Source: JACPSX01 sp035288405 [NCBI: bacterium] (GTDB lineage: Bacteria; JACPSX01). From it: a stretch of 15,744 bases of DNA. Positions 15,573-15,744 of this stretch are shown here, piece by piece; position 1 is the stretch's first letter, and every line of letters starts with the position of its first letter. Where the stretch lies: the NCBI GenBank assembly GCA_035288405.1, contig DATEAK010000195.1, forward strand, positions 1 through 15,744. Reading direction: 5' to 3'. The position numbers were made by a program, and so were the translations under genes. The notes beneath the pieces were generated by a model that saw nothing but the letters and a program-made list of their open reading frames with translations, was not told where the DNA came from and searched no databases.

Positions 15573-15744
15573 CTAGCGGGTTATCACGCCGTGCAGAGTT
15601 CTTCCCGCCGCCTCGACGAAGGGCTGAAGTTCCACCATAAGCTTCTCAAACTTGCCCGGCTTCAAGGATTGCGGCCCATCCGAGAACGCCTCCTCCGGCC
15701 GGGGATGCACTTCCACCATGATCCCATCCGCCCCCGCTGCGATG
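15573..15744 (-). CDS. aroF: 3-deoxy-7-phosphoheptulonate (DAHP) synthase, C-terminal fragment at window edge
   Basis: First enzyme of the shikimate pathway, joining phosphoenolpyruvate and erythrose 4-phosphate. Only the last 56 residues are visible; the 5' part lies beyond the right edge. The fragment [20 protein letters not shown] followed by DGPQSL is characteristic of the class I-beta (KDO8P-synthase-like) enzymes. The E of VEVHP and the D of SDGPQS are 11 residues apart, like the metal ligands E298 and D309 of the Thermotoga enzyme (from memory). The remaining helix to the TAG at 15573-15575 is the usual C-terminal helix. Fragment length prevents a statement about an N-terminal ferredoxin-like or chorismate mutase regulatory domain. 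The symbol could equally be aroG. Confidence 0.88.
   Translation of the reverse strand, partial: IAAGADGIMVEVHPRPEEAFSDGPQSLKPGKFEKLMVELQPFVEAAGRTLHGVITR

Noticed and set aside
15558-15598. 7-bp inverted repeat CTCTGCA/TGCAGAG around the convergent ends of udg and the DAHP synthase gene
   Set aside because: The loop would be 27 nt, the T-run after the plus-strand arm is interrupted, and most of the repeat lies inside or beside coding sequence. It is too weak to call a bidirectional terminator.

Overview
The window reads as a stretch of chromosome from a flagellated, diderm-like bacterium of moderately high GC (about 55-60% by eye). No single gene fixes the phylum. The combination of yicC-remA-gmk-coaBC-udg, a DUF342/FapA protein beside motAB, lepA-lepB and many GAF-domain kinases suggests the Desulfobacterota, Nitrospirota or NC10 part of the tree. 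That placement is inference.

Layout, left to right. (1) 1-5921, minus strand: a signalling operon transcribed right to left. It runs from a receiver-first histidine kinase, through an HDOD protein (frameshifted at a G7 run), a soluble GAF histidine kinase and a membrane HAMP-GAF histidine kinase, to a GAF protein cut by the left edge. Spacings are tight: 10 nt, 1 nt and an ATGA overlap, with 44 nt before the preferred HDOD start. (2) 6060-8510, minus strand: lepA then lepB, with a candidate sigma70 promoter and a strong hairpin in the lepA leader. (3) 8511-8771: an intergenic region carrying that promoter and hairpin, plus a short element bounded by inverted blocks of 7-bp repeats. (4) 8772-11575, minus strand: a motility operon, fapA-like DUF342 - motA - motB - pilZ. 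Upstream lies a sequence matching the flagellar sigma28 (FliA) consensus with exact spacing. (5) 11785-15553, plus strand: a divergent housekeeping operon, yicC-remA-gmk-coaBC-udg, behind a perfect TTGACA -35 box. (6) 15573-15744, minus strand: the C-terminus of a DAHP synthase, convergent with udg.

How the genes may work together. The flagellar stator genes, the DUF342 protein and the PilZ protein (a likely c-di-GMP receptor) form one unit, so c-di-GMP control of the motor is a reasonable reading. The left-hand kinase cluster has three kinases but only one receiver and no DNA-binding or enzymatic output domain in view. It could be a kinase network converging on the receiver-kinase, with HDOD as an accessory or output protein. 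The plus-strand operon is ordinary housekeeping: RNA turnover, GMP phosphorylation, CoA synthesis and uracil repair.

I do not see a wholly new system. The points most worth checking are the HDOD frameshift, the sigma28 promoter over fapA-motAB-pilZ, the hairpin in the lepA leader, and the kinase cluster without an obvious output.
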